From Streptomyces sp. 1-11 (GTDB lineage: Bacteria; Actinomycetota; Actinomycetes; Streptomycetales; Streptomycetaceae): a stretch of 64,000 nucleotides of DNA. The DNA is taken from assembly GCF_007176755.1 (NCBI RefSeq), contig NZ_BJTV01000024.1, positions 1-64,000 on the forward strand. The letters run 5' to 3'. Every line of letters starts with the position of its first letter. Position 1 is the stretch's first letter. Positions 1 to 8,545 of the stretch are shown here, piece after piece. Made by a program: the position numbers and the translations under genes. Below the pieces are notes generated by a model, which saw only the letters and a list, made by a program, of their open reading frames with translations, was not told the origin of the DNA and made no database searches.

Positions 1-40
1 TGGACTCGACATCCGCGAGCTACCAAGAGGCCCTTCCTTC

Positions 41-913
41 ATGCACTCACCCCGGACAACTCACCCGAACCAGGCCCCCGTTCGAACCTGTCCGACCGCG
101 CGAGCGGATAGAGAACAGGCAGTAAGAGAACCGTCTCCACCAGAGGCTTCACATGCTTGTCAACCCGGCGTCGACGTGTCCAGCTCAGCCCTCCGGTTCC
201 TCTCGCAGCAGTTGCGGCGGCACCGCCGCGCGATCGGCTCCCGGTGGCGGCGCCTGACCGCCAGCCGTCAGGCCCTGCTGCCCCTCGCCCATCTGCGGAT
301 GGGACACACCTATGCCCAGCTCGCGGCCGGGTTCGGCGTCGGCACCACGACGGCCTACCGCTATGTCACCGAGGCGGTCGAGCTCCTGGCCGCTCTCGCC
401 CCTGGCCTGGCCGACGCGGTGCGGACCGCGTCGATAAAGGCGTATGTGATCCTGGACGGCACGCTCCCGCCAATCGACAGCATCGCCGCGGACCGGCCGT
501 TCTACTCCGGCAGACACAAGAAGCACGGAATGAAGGTGCAGGTCATCGCCGACCCCTTCGGTCGACTGCTGTGGGCGTCGCCGGCCCTGCCCGGCGCCGT
601 CCACGACATCCGCGCGGCCCGCGAACATGGCATCGTCGACGCCCTCGCCGAGGCCGGCATCCAGTGCTGGGCCGACAAGGGTTACCGAGGTGCCGGCGGC
701 ACGGTCCGCATTCCGTGCTGGGGGCGGTGGGAGACCCTCTCCGCGGGCCAGAAGGAGGTGAACCGGTCCCACGCAAAGATCCGGGCCCTCGTCGAGCAGG
801 CCGTCGCCACCCTCAGGTCCTGGCGGCTCCTCCGCAAATCCCGGTGCGCGACCACCCGGATCACCAACCTCGTCCAGGCCGTCCTCACCCTTCACTTGAC
901 CAGCTCAGAGTGA
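41..913 (+). CDS. IS5-type (DDE_Tnp_4) transposase, N-terminus possibly frameshifted
   Basis: Cut-and-paste transposase of the IS5/HARBI1-like group. The protein has an N-terminal helix-turn-helix stretch (GHTYAQLAAGFGVGTTTAYRYV) and catalytic acidic residues in VILDGT, GAVHDIRAA and the late ALVEQAV segment, so the DDE site looks intact. Homologues known to me usually begin MLVxP followed by xDVSSSALRFLS. Here an ATG reading MLVNPA lies at 153 in another frame, while the DVSSS part is in this frame, which suggests a one-base indel near the start. A GTG at 176 is a possible internal start. No clear terminal inverted repeats were found, so the element limits are unknown. Confidence 0.75.
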   Translation: MHSPRTTHPNQAPVRTCPTARADREQAVREPSPPEASHACQPGVDVSSSALRFLSQQLRRHRRAIGSRWRRLTASRQALLPLAHLRMGHTYAQLAAGFGVGTTTAYRYVTEAVELLAALAPGLADAVRTASIKAYVILDGTLPPIDSIAADRPFYSGRHKKHGMKVQVIADPFGRLLWASPALPGAVHDIRAAREHGIVDALAEAGIQCWADKGYRGAGGTVRIPCWGRWETLSAGQKEVNRSHAKIRALVEQAVATLRSWRLLRKSRCATTRITNLVQAVLTLHLTSSE

Positions 914-931
914 GGGTGGAAAAGCCTCACT
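909..931 (+). terminator. Hairpin at the transposase stop
   Basis: A perfect 7-bp stem, AGTGAGG pairing with CCTCACT, with a 9-nt loop, overlaps the transposase stop codon. There is no U-tract. It could be a terminator or part of the element's right end. Confidence 0.35.
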
Positions 932-1184
932 GGCAGACCCTTGATTGATTGCACCCGATCAGTACCACGATGAACCGTCAAATATTCCGCATTCAATGAA
1001 TGGAGTGCTCATATTTTGCGCGGCCGTTTCGAGCGTGCGAGCATTGTGAGTGGGATACATCATTTGTCACGCCCTAAAAGTGACATCGCGCTTACAGCGC
1101 CTCTCCAGCCGCACCCGCGACGAAGATCAGTCGACACATGAAAGCGGTTGGACCTAATGCGATCAGCCTTAGAGGGTAGTTCTA

Positions 1185-2324
1185 ATGAGCTGGAATATCG
1201 ACTTCTTCCCGCTTCCCGGACAGGCCGTATTCGACCACGAGAAGCAGCAACTCGCCACGGTCTCCCGCTTCCCCGGACAACTCGACGTCTTCGTCATCGG
1301 CTTCGACAACCGGGTCTGGAGCACCTTCTGGAACGAGAACACCGGCTGGAACGCCGACTTCTTCCCGCTCCCCGGACAGGCCGTATTCGACCACGAGAAG
1401 CAGCAACTCGCCACGGTCTCCCGCTTCCCCGGACAACTCGACGTCTTCGTCATCGGCTTCGACAACCGGGTCTGGAGCACCTTCTGGAACGAGAACACCG
1501 GCTGGAACGCCGACTTCTTCCCGCTCCCCGGACAGGCCGTATTCGACCACGAGAAGCAGCAACTCGCCACGGTCTCCCGCTTCCCCGGACAACTCGACGT
1601 CTTCGTCATCGGCTTCGACAACCGGGTCTGGAGCACCTTCTGGAACGAGAACACCGGCTGGAACGCCGACTTCTTCCCGCTCCCCGGACAGGCCGTATTC
1701 GACCACGAGAAGCAGCAACTCGCCACGGTCTCCCGCTTCCCCGGACAACTCGACGTCTTCGTCATCGGCTTCGACAACCGGGTCTGGAGCACCTTCTGGA
1801 ACGAACACCACACCGTGCCGACAGTGCGGTTGCACGCGAAGATTCTTACCGCTCCGAACGTGCCCGTCGCCGATGCAGTCAATCGGATGCGCGAGGTTTA
1901 CGCGACTGCCGGCATAGCAGTCGATTTCGTCTCGACGGAGAACCTCAATCTGCCCGCTCTAAATGACCTCGACGTGGGTCAGTGCCTGAGCGGGCAAGCC
2001 ACTGCAGAGCAGACCCAACTCTTCGCAAACCGCAACAGCGCGGGCACGGATGACGTGGTGGTCTACTTCGTACGGTCCACCGTTCCACCGTTCAACGGCT
2101 GCGCTGCCCACCCTGCTGGCAGGCCGGGCGCGGTTGTGGCGCAAGGGGCCACGCAATGGACACTCGGCCATGAGGTGGGCCACGTATTGGACCTGCTGCA
2201 CGTCAACAACAACGACCGCCTCATGACGGGCAACGGCACAGCGAACATCACCAATCCGCCCCCCGACCTAGTCCAGGACGAGGTAAAGATCATGCTCGCC
2301 AGCGCGTCCACCCAGGACATCTAG
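1185..2324 (+). CDS. Tandem propeller-repeat protein with C-terminal metzincin-type protease domain
   Basis: A 379-residue protein. Residues 6-205 are four copies of a 52-residue unit (DFFPLPGQAVFD, VSRFPGQLDVFVIGFDN, RVWSTFWNE) that resembles blades of PLL/tectonin-like beta-propeller lectins. The DNA copies are 156 bp apart and almost identical. The C-terminal part (about 210-379) carries HEVGHVLDLLH, a metzincin-spaced HExxHxxxxxH zinc site with Asp where Gly is usual, followed by DRLMTG as a likely Met-turn. No signal peptide is visible. The ATG is preceded by AGAGGG, and an in-frame TAG at 1170 excludes a longer N-terminus. The HEAT-repeat gene follows after 11 nt. A secreted or surface-acting protease with sugar-binding repeats is an inference. 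Confidence 0.75.
   Translation: MSWNIDFFPLPGQAVFDHEKQQLATVSRFPGQLDVFVIGFDNRVWSTFWNENTGWNADFFPLPGQAVFDHEKQQLATVSRFPGQLDVFVIGFDNRVWSTFWNENTGWNADFFPLPGQAVFDHEKQQLATVSRFPGQLDVFVIGFDNRVWSTFWNENTGWNADFFPLPGQAVFDHEKQQLATVSRFPGQLDVFVIGFDNRVWSTFWNEHHTVPTVRLHAKILTAPNVPVADAVNRMREVYATAGIAVDFVSTENLNLPALNDLDVGQCLSGQATAEQTQLFANRNSAGTDDVVVYFVRSTVPPFNGCAAHPAGRPGAVVAQGATQWTLGHEVGHVLDLLHVNNNDRLMTGNGTANITNPPPDLVQDEVKIMLASASTQDI
1200..1806 (+). repeat. Four in-frame 156-bp tandem repeats
   Basis: Units begin with gacttcttcccgct at 1200, 1356, 1512 and 1668. Units 2 and 3 are identical. Unit 1 differs by single bases near its start (ctt/ctc, aatatc/aacgcc), and unit 4 diverges only at its end (aacgaacaccac). The length is a multiple of three, so copy-number change would add or remove propeller units without frameshift. 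Confidence 0.95.
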
Positions 2325-2335
2325 GAGGCCGTCCC

Positions 2336-2761
2336 ATGACCAGTGTATCGATGCAGGACGTGCGCCGGGTACTCGAGCCCGAAGAGCCAGACTACGCAGC
2401 GATGAGTGAGCTGGGCACTGAGAGCCTCCCCCACCTGCGGACTCTGCTCCAGGGGGATGACCAGATGCTCGCCTCAAAGAGCGCCTACGCCGCGAGCCTG
2501 CTGGAAGGCGATCAAGGGCAGGACGTCATCCTCTCAGCAGCGCGTAGTGATGATCCGGTGCTTCGGGTGGCGGCTGCCAGCGCGGCGGCCAATCTGCCAG
2601 GAAGCTCCGCAACAGATGTCCTTCTTGGTCTGGCCGCCGATGAGGACGCAGGAGTACGCAAGGTGGCCCTGTCGTCTATCCCGCCGGACGTACCCAAGGA
2701 GTTGGTCAGCCGTCTCCAGGATGCGGCCGCGGAAGCGGAGGACGGGACACAGCGACAGTAG
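2336..2761 (+). CDS. HEAT-repeat domain protein
   Basis: A 141-residue soluble acidic protein made of HEAT-like helical pairs, for example ILSAARSDDPVLRVAAASAA and LGLAADEDAGVRKVALSS. HEAT repeats are protein-protein interaction scaffolds; no catalytic motif is visible. It starts at an ATG preceded by AGGAGG, 11 nt after the protease gene, so the two are very probably cotranscribed. This suggests the protein is a partner, chaperone or inhibitor of the repeat-protease protein, by analogy with immunity proteins placed after toxins; that role is not shown by sequence. Confidence 0.7.
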   Translation: MTSVSMQDVRRVLEPEEPDYAAMSELGTESLPHLRTLLQGDDQMLASKSAYAASLLEGDQGQDVILSAARSDDPVLRVAAASAAANLPGSSATDVLLGLAADEDAGVRKVALSSIPPDVPKELVSRLQDAAAEAEDGTQRQ

Positions 2762-2800
2762 CAGCGCTAGGGTGATGCGGCGCTAGGTCTGTCTCATTGG

Positions 2801-3336
2801 TCAGCGTCGAGTCCAGATGAGGATGTCGGCGGGGCGGAGTGCGGCCTGGTATGCGAGGGCGAGCTTGTCGGTTCGTGTGGCCAGGCCGCGCCACTGCTTG
2901 AGTCGGTTGATGCAGCGCTCGACGGCGTTGCGCTGTTTGTAAGTCTCGCGGTCGAAGCCGGGTGGACAGCCGCCTCGGCAGCCTCGCCACTGACGGTGGC
3001 CGATCTGGTCGGACGGCTGCGGAATGACCGCGCGGATTCCCCGACGCCGCAGGTGGATGCGGATGGCGCGGGAAGAGTAGGCGCGGTCGGCCAGCACAGC
3101 GAAGGGCCGGGTTCGCGGCCTGCCCGGGCCGCTGCGGGGGACGCGGATCCGGGACATCACGGTCTCGAAAGCGGGTGCGTCACCGGCTTGGCCTGCGGTG
3201 ACGGTGAGGGCGAGCGGTCGTGCACGGCCGTCCGCGGCCAGGTGGACCTTCGTACTCAGGCTGCCGCGGGAGCGCCCGAGTGCGTGGTCGATGGGCTCGC
3301 TGGAGCGTATCGCCTCACTTTCGATGATGTCCTGTA
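2801..3336 (-). pseudogene. IS5-family transposase, 5'-truncated
   Basis: The C-terminal part of an IS5/IS1381-like transposase. The frame is open from about 3336 to 2801 and includes PIDHALGRSRG, STKVHLAADGRARPLALTV, a DDE-type LADRAYSSRAIR segment and ERCINRLKQWRGLATR. An in-frame stop at about 3338 and the lack of the usual upstream segment show loss of the N-terminal half. It converges with the HEAT gene and lies immediately beyond the toxin/immunity operon, so insertion and decay may have removed genes there. Confidence 0.75.
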
Positions 3337-3456
3337 ATTACTTGTTTCCCAGTTTCCGATTGGACCAGTGGCCGACTTCCCCTCGCGAGGACTGCCGACA
3401 CGAGGTTGTCGTCGTACCGGCCGGTTGCGGCTTCGTCAGAGCAGATTTCGGAAACC

Positions 3457-3804
3457 TCATTGGAACAGCAAGCGGTCGCGTACGGAGAAGTTCGGAGTGA
3501 CCTGGATCTCCAGTGCACCGAAAGTTTCGCCCATGTGGAAGTCAACTGAGACGTGCATGGCCGACGGATCAGAAGTGAATGCTAGCCGCGTCGCACTCTC
3601 GCGGAAGATGTCCAGCACCAGCTTATCGCCATTCGTCCAGCGGACTCTCACTGATCTGCCGACCACGTCATAGGACAGGACGAGCCAGGCGCCGTCGTCG
3701 CTGTGCCAGCTGAGCACGCGGGCACCGCTTTCATCGGTGTCCGGCCACTGGCCGATCGCATCGAGGACCTCCTCGTCGCGCGGGGCAAGAAACTCCCGGT
3801 ACAT
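3457..3804 (-). CDS. Probable immunity protein for the Rhs toxin
   Basis: A 115-residue acidic protein with no family I recognise. It has an alternating strand pattern (WLVLSYDVVG, RVRWTNGDKLVLDIF, MHVSVDFHMG, ALEIQVTPNF). The ATG lies 10 nt after the toxin stop, and its ribosome site (GTGAGG) overlaps that stop codon, so translation should be coupled. Its position directly after the variable C-terminus of a polymorphic toxin is where cognate immunity genes are found, and the role is inferred from that. A TTG at 3825 would add seven residues and overlap the toxin gene. Confidence 0.6.
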   Translation of the reverse strand: MYREFLAPRDEEVLDAIGQWPDTDESGARVLSWHSDDGAWLVLSYDVVGRSVRVRWTNGDKLVLDIFRESATRLAFTSDPSAMHVSVDFHMGETFGALEIQVTPNFSVRDRLLFQ

Positions 3805-3814
3805 GTTGTCTGCC

Positions 3815-6800
3815 TCACTTCTCAATGTACGGCGGCCAGTGGGGCAAGTTGCCGTGGATGCTCACGTTCGGCCCACTGCCACGGAAGATCACAGTCGAAA
3901 GCCTACGTCCGCCGTCGGGCAGAAGCTCCCATGTGCTCTCGACTCCTAGAGCCCCGTGAGGCCCGTGCAGTACAGAGTTCGTGACGCCGAACTCACCGCT
4001 ACCACCGTCCCACTGCTTTGTGAACGTCCGCTCAAACGGCTGCTCAGCGGCATTGGCCAGATGGTCGGTCACATACTGACGCATCTCCGGAGTGTCGTGA
4101 ATGCCGATGCGATGGAGTTGCAATTCATTCTGCAGAGCTCGGGGCGAGTTGTGCGAATCCGGCTTGATGTCCTTGTTGAACAGGTAGTCGAGTTTTCGAG
4201 GATTGACTTCGGCTGCACCGCCTTGCCCCGGCGTGCAGCCGGAGAGACCCAACGGGTCCGCCCAAGTGTGCGGATTCCGTACGTACGTGCCCGGGTTCGG
4301 GGAGGGTGTGAGGCCGAGCGGATCGCTTGTGAGATACCGGGCGGTTTCGGGGTCGTAGTGGCGGAAGTAGTTGTAGTGGAGGCCGGTTTCCGGGTCGTAG
4401 TACTGGCCCGGGAAGCGCAGGGGCGTGTAGGTGGTGCTGTTGGCCGCCCATGCCGTTGCTCCCCAGAGTGTGCTGCGGGTGTGCCAGGCGATGTCGCCGT
4501 GTTCGTCGATGAGTTCGCTCGGGGTGCCGACGATGTCGGTGACGATGGCGAAGAAGCGGGAGTCGATCTCCTCCTGGGGTGCGTCGGCCGCGGTGATGCG
4601 TTCCGTCTGGGCGAGGGGGCGGAGGCCCTGGTGGTCCCAGGTGAGGGTGACCGGGTTGGGGAGGTCGGGGGAAATGGTGGTCTGTTCGCAGAGGGTGGTG
4701 CCGTCCCAAGTGAAGTCCACCCGTTCCAGCACCGTTTCGCCGTCGGCCGCCAGGCGGAGTTTCGCCGTGCGGCGGCCTAGAGGATCGTAGGTGTAGCGCC
4801 AGCGGGTGCCGTCCGGGGTCACGACCGAGGTCAGGCGGTCCTCGGTGTCCCATTCGTAGCGCCAGGTGTCCGGCTTGCGGGAGAGGCGGGTCTTCTGGCG
4901 CAGGGTGATGCGGCCGAGGGCGTCGTGTTCATAGCGGACGTTGCCGGCACGGGTGATGCGGGTGCCCGTGTAGTTCCGGGTTCCGGTCGCCTCCTGGCCG
5001 GGGTGGTTCGCCGGCCAGGACGCTTGAGTCTGATTGCCCGCCTCGTCGTACGCGTACCGCTCCGTCCAGCCGGCTGCGTGGACCGCCGTCACCCTGCCGG
5101 TCGCGTCCAGGTCGAATCGGCGGCGGCCGGAGAGGCGGTCCTCGATGCCGACGACGTTTCCGTCGGCTCGGTAACTGTAGGCCCGGTGCTGCACCGTGCG
5201 GCCCGCAGCGCCGGTCACCGACTGGGTCGTCAGACGGCCTAGCGCGTCGAAAATGTGCTCCATGGCGATCGTGTCGCCGATGTGGCGGGTCAGTTCGCGG
5301 CCGGCGTCGTCGTAGGTGAAGTCGATGGCACGGCCTGACGCCACCATGCTGGTGCGTCGGCCTGCCGCGTCGTACGACCACGTCGTCTCGGCGCCGGTTG
5401 GCGTCGTTCGGCTGATGCGGCGGCCCAGGGCGTCGTAGGTGTACGTCAGCGCGCGGCCGTCGACCGTCTCCGAGCGCAGGCGACCGTGGCGGTCGCGCAG
5501 GAGGGTCAGGGTCGTGCCGTCCGGTCCCGTCGCCCGGGCGAGTTGGTCGGTGAGGTCGTAGGCGTAGGTCGTCACCTGGCCGGCCGCGTCTTTGCGCAGT
5601 ACCTGGCCGAGTTCGTTGCGTTCGAAGGAGACCACCTCGCCGAGCGTGTTCCGCCGCGAGAGCAGGCGGCCGGCAGGGTCGTACCCGTACGTCAGGGTGC
5701 GGTCGTCGAAGTCTCTCTCGCTCACCAGGCGGCCGGCCGGGTCGTACTCGTACGTCCACGTCAGGCCCTGCGGGCTGGTGACCTTCGTCAGGCGCAGTTC
5801 GGTGTCGTGGCCGAACTCGTAGCGCACTCCGTCCGGGCCCGTGCGGGCCGCCAGCAGATCGAAGTGGGTGTACTCGAAGCGGGAGACGCCACCGAGCGGA
5901 TCGGTGTGGCTAGTGCAGTTGCCCTCGCCGTCGTACGTCCACGTCTCCGCCGTGCCGTCCGGCGCGGTACGGCGGATCAGGCGGCCTTCGACGGACCACT
6001 CCAGCAGCGTTGGGGCGCCCATCGGGTCCGTGATCGTGGTCGGGCGGCCGAAGGCGTCCCGTTCGTAGTGGGTGGCCGCGCCCAGCGGGTCCGTCACCCG
6101 CACCGGCAGGCCCGCCCGGTCGCAGACGACCGTCGTCGTGCTGCCCAGCGGGTCGGTCACAGAGGTCAGGTGGCCGGCGCCGGTGTAGGTGAAGTGGGTC
6201 GTCCGGCCCGTCGGATCCGTCACCGAGGTGCGGTTGCCCCGCTCGTCCCAGGTCTGGCGCAGAACTGTGCCGTCCGGGTTCACCACCTTCACGGGCAGGC
6301 CCGCCTCGCCGTACTCCGCTCGCACCTCGCGGCCGTCGGGACGGACCACCCGCGTGAGGTTGCCCCCCTCGTCGTACTCGAACGCCGTCGTGTGGCCCAG
6401 CGGATCCGTCTCGGACAGCAGGCGGTTGTAGCGGTCGCGGACGTAACGGGTGGTGGCACCGACGGCGTTCGTCTCGGCGATCACCTGGCAGCGGCGGTTG
6501 ATCAGGTATCGGGAGGCGTGGCCGCGTGAGTCGGTGATGGTCGTGGTGTGCTCGCCGGTGTCCGGGTCGACCGGTCCGTAGGTGAAGGTGGAGCGCAGGT
6601 GGCCGGCGGCGCCGGATTGGTGGGTGCAGCGGTCCTCGTCGTCGTAGACGTACGTGAAGTGGCTGTCGTTGGTGTCGGTCCAGGAGGTGATGCGGCCCTG
6701 GTCGTCGTAGCCGAAGCGGGTCGGACGGCCAGACGAGTTGGTCGTCTCGGTGAGGTTGCCGTCCGTGTAGCCGTAGCGGACCAGTTCCTGGTCGCCGCCG

Positions 6801-8545
6801 TCCGCAGCCGCACCGGCCAGGTGCAGGGCGGTGACCCGGCCCTGCGACGTCGAGACGTGCAGACGGTAGCCGCCGCTGTGGATGACCGAACGAGGTGTGC
6901 CGTCGGCGTCGTACTCGAAGCAGATCCAGTTGCCGTTACGGTCGTCGAGCTGTTCCAGCAACGCCAGCGTGTCGGAGCAGTCGGCGAAGTGCCGTACCCG
7001 GCCCGATTCCGGGTCAGTGACGGTGTACCCGTCGTCCACCCTGTCCAGCGGCCAGCGCGGACCGTGGCTGGGCAGCGTCGGCACGCCCGGTGCCGGGTGC
7101 GGGTAGGCGAGTGTCAGGCCGTCCTCGCCGACGAGGACCACGCCCTCGGCGTCGATCTCCAGTCGCTGGTCGAGCGTGGAGGACCAGGCCGGTCCGAACC
7201 AGCCGCCCAAGCGGTACGAGGACTCGAACTGCCGCCTGAGCAGCAGCGGCAGCTGGGCCGGGAGCGAGACGTCGGTCACCGGCAGCAGCATGCGGCCGGT
7301 CGCGACGTCGACGGGGTCCTTCTCGCAGACCTTCTCCAGCGGCCGGCGCGAGACGTCCTCCGCGCCCTCCTCCACGGCATTCCGGGCGGTCTTGCGCAGT
7401 CCCTGCTCCGCTACCCCCTCCGCTCCTTCCTTCAGCGCGAGTCGCAGTCCGCCGCGGGCGAGCCCCGCTCCCTTGGTGCCGATGAGTTCCGGGATGAGGC
7501 GGCCGAGGAACTCGGAGGGGTCCTTCTTGAAGCCGTCGACGGCAGCCTGGACGGCCCGTTCGGGGTGGGAGGCGGTGGAGACCAGGCCGGCGAGCGTCAT
7601 GTTGACGTTTTGCAGGTAGGCGGCCGGGTGGGTGAGGCTGTAGGGGTCCATGGGGTTGAGACCGCGGGCGAAGTTGAGCAGGCCCGCGGTGCCCTTGAGA
7701 GCGCCGCCCACGACGTGCGTGAGTTCGGTGTTGACGGCCTGGTAGCCGTCCGTGAAGTCGTTGCGCAGGCGTTCCAGCGGTGGGGGTTCGGCCGGGGCGT
7801 GCGCGAGGGCCGCCTTGACCTTGCCCTGGGCCTCGGAAGCGGCCGTGTTGCGCTGCTTGCGGGCCTCGCGGAGTTTGTCAACAGCGGCCTTGGCGTCGGC
7901 TTTGCCGGCGTTGTGGTCCGGCTCGGGCTTGGGTCCGGGGTCCTCATCTGCCCGTAGTTTGGCGTTGTAGGCTTCGGCTTTGGTCTGGTAGGTGTCGGCT
8001 GCGTCCTGGGCTGCCCTTACAGCCTTCTTGTAGAGCTCGATGGCCTCCTTGGCCTGCCCTTGCGCCCACTTGACGGTGTCCGCGTACGACTCCAGGGCTC
8101 CCGCCGCCGACGCGCACGCCTCGGCGGCCTGCGCCCATTTGGTGGGGTGGACGCCGAACTTCTCCCGGAAGGCGTCGCCGCCTTCGCCCTGCCAGCCGGA
8201 GGAGTCGACCTTCTTCAGTCCCGAACTCACTTTGTCGAACGCACCGTGGAAGTCCCGCAGGTGCTTGGCGCTCTCGCGGATCTTGTCCGGGTTGCCATGG
8301 ACGAGTTCGTTGGCGTCCTCGGTCTGACCGAGCTGCTGCTCTCCGGGAGTGGCGCCCAGGTCGGAGGCGACCTCGTCGCCCCAGTCCTCCACCCCGTCCG
8401 CCCAGTCGTGCAGACCGGCGTAATCCAGGGCCCCGCCCAGCTTGTCGGTGCCGTAGTCGACAGCCTCGCCGAGCTTTTCCTTGCCCTTGTCGTAGAGGTT
8501 CTCCGCGCCGCCCAGGACGGTGTTGGTCAGGTCTCCGAGCCCCAT
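3815..8545 (-). CDS. Polymorphic YD/Rhs-repeat toxin with type VII-like N-terminus
   Basis: A 1576-residue multidomain toxin. Residues 1-300 form a helical N-terminus with a WxG motif (SGWQGEGGDAF, W118-G120), like T7SS-associated effectors. About 405-480 has the DPVDVATG and LPLLLRRQFESSYR start of Rhs proteins, followed by dozens of YD repeats. About 1385-1430 is the Rhs core end (DPETARYLTSDPLGL, WADPLGLSG). Residues 1437-1576 are the variable toxin domain (KLDYLFNKDIKPDSHNS, LHRIGIHDTPEMRQYVTDHL, LPHWPPYIEK); I cannot place it in a named toxin family. The repeats are known to encapsulate the toxin tip. It starts in a TGATG overlap with the upstream gene and is followed by its likely immunity gene. 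Confidence 0.85.
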   Translation of the reverse strand: MGLGDLTNTVLGGAENLYDKGKEKLGEAVDYGTDKLGGALDYAGLHDWADGVEDWGDEVASDLGATPGEQQLGQTEDANELVHGNPDKIRESAKHLRDFHGAFDKVSSGLKKVDSSGWQGEGGDAFREKFGVHPTKWAQAAEACASAAGALESYADTVKWAQGQAKEAIELYKKAVRAAQDAADTYQTKAEAYNAKLRADEDPGPKPEPDHNAGKADAKAAVDKLREARKQRNTAASEAQGKVKAALAHAPAEPPPLERLRNDFTDGYQAVNTELTHVVGGALKGTAGLLNFARGLNPMDPYSLTHPAAYLQNVNMTLAGLVSTASHPERAVQAAVDGFKKDPSEFLGRLIPELIGTKGAGLARGGLRLALKEGAEGVAEQGLRKTARNAVEEGAEDVSRRPLEKVCEKDPVDVATGRMLLPVTDVSLPAQLPLLLRRQFESSYRLGGWFGPAWSSTLDQRLEIDAEGVVLVGEDGLTLAYPHPAPGVPTLPSHGPRWPLDRVDDGYTVTDPESGRVRHFADCSDTLALLEQLDDRNGNWICFEYDADGTPRSVIHSGGYRLHVSTSQGRVTALHLAGAAADGGDQELVRYGYTDGNLTETTNSSGRPTRFGYDDQGRITSWTDTNDSHFTYVYDDEDRCTHQSGAAGHLRSTFTYGPVDPDTGEHTTTITDSRGHASRYLINRRCQVIAETNAVGATTRYVRDRYNRLLSETDPLGHTTAFEYDEGGNLTRVVRPDGREVRAEYGEAGLPVKVVNPDGTVLRQTWDERGNRTSVTDPTGRTTHFTYTGAGHLTSVTDPLGSTTTVVCDRAGLPVRVTDPLGAATHYERDAFGRPTTITDPMGAPTLLEWSVEGRLIRRTAPDGTAETWTYDGEGNCTSHTDPLGGVSRFEYTHFDLLAARTGPDGVRYEFGHDTELRLTKVTSPQGLTWTYEYDPAGRLVSERDFDDRTLTYGYDPAGRLLSRRNTLGEVVSFERNELGQVLRKDAAGQVTTYAYDLTDQLARATGPDGTTLTLLRDRHGRLRSETVDGRALTYTYDALGRRISRTTPTGAETTWSYDAAGRRTSMVASGRAIDFTYDDAGRELTRHIGDTIAMEHIFDALGRLTTQSVTGAAGRTVQHRAYSYRADGNVVGIEDRLSGRRRFDLDATGRVTAVHAAGWTERYAYDEAGNQTQASWPANHPGQEATGTRNYTGTRITRAGNVRYEHDALGRITLRQKTRLSRKPDTWRYEWDTEDRLTSVVTPDGTRWRYTYDPLGRRTAKLRLAADGETVLERVDFTWDGTTLCEQTTISPDLPNPVTLTWDHQGLRPLAQTERITAADAPQEEIDSRFFAIVTDIVGTPSELIDEHGDIAWHTRSTLWGATAWAANSTTYTPLRFPGQYYDPETGLHYNYFRHYDPETARYLTSDPLGLTPSPNPGTYVRNPHTWADPLGLSGCTPGQGGAAEVNPRKLDYLFNKDIKPDSHNSPRALQNELQLHRIGIHDTPEMRQYVTDHLANAAEQPFERTFTKQWDGGSGEFGVTNSVLHGPHGALGVESTWELLPDGGRRLSTVIFRGSGPNVSIHGNLPHWPPYIEK

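Noticed and set aside
1200..1806. Assembly artefact as the cause of the four identical 156-bp repeats
   Set aside because: First and last units differ at their outer edges and keep frame into a conserved protease domain, so a real array is more likely; the exact copy number remains open.
6548..7957. Long plus-strand open frame opposite the Rhs toxin
   Set aside because: Antisense shadow of the YD-repeat gene; low-complexity Val/Gly/Arg composition and no domain.
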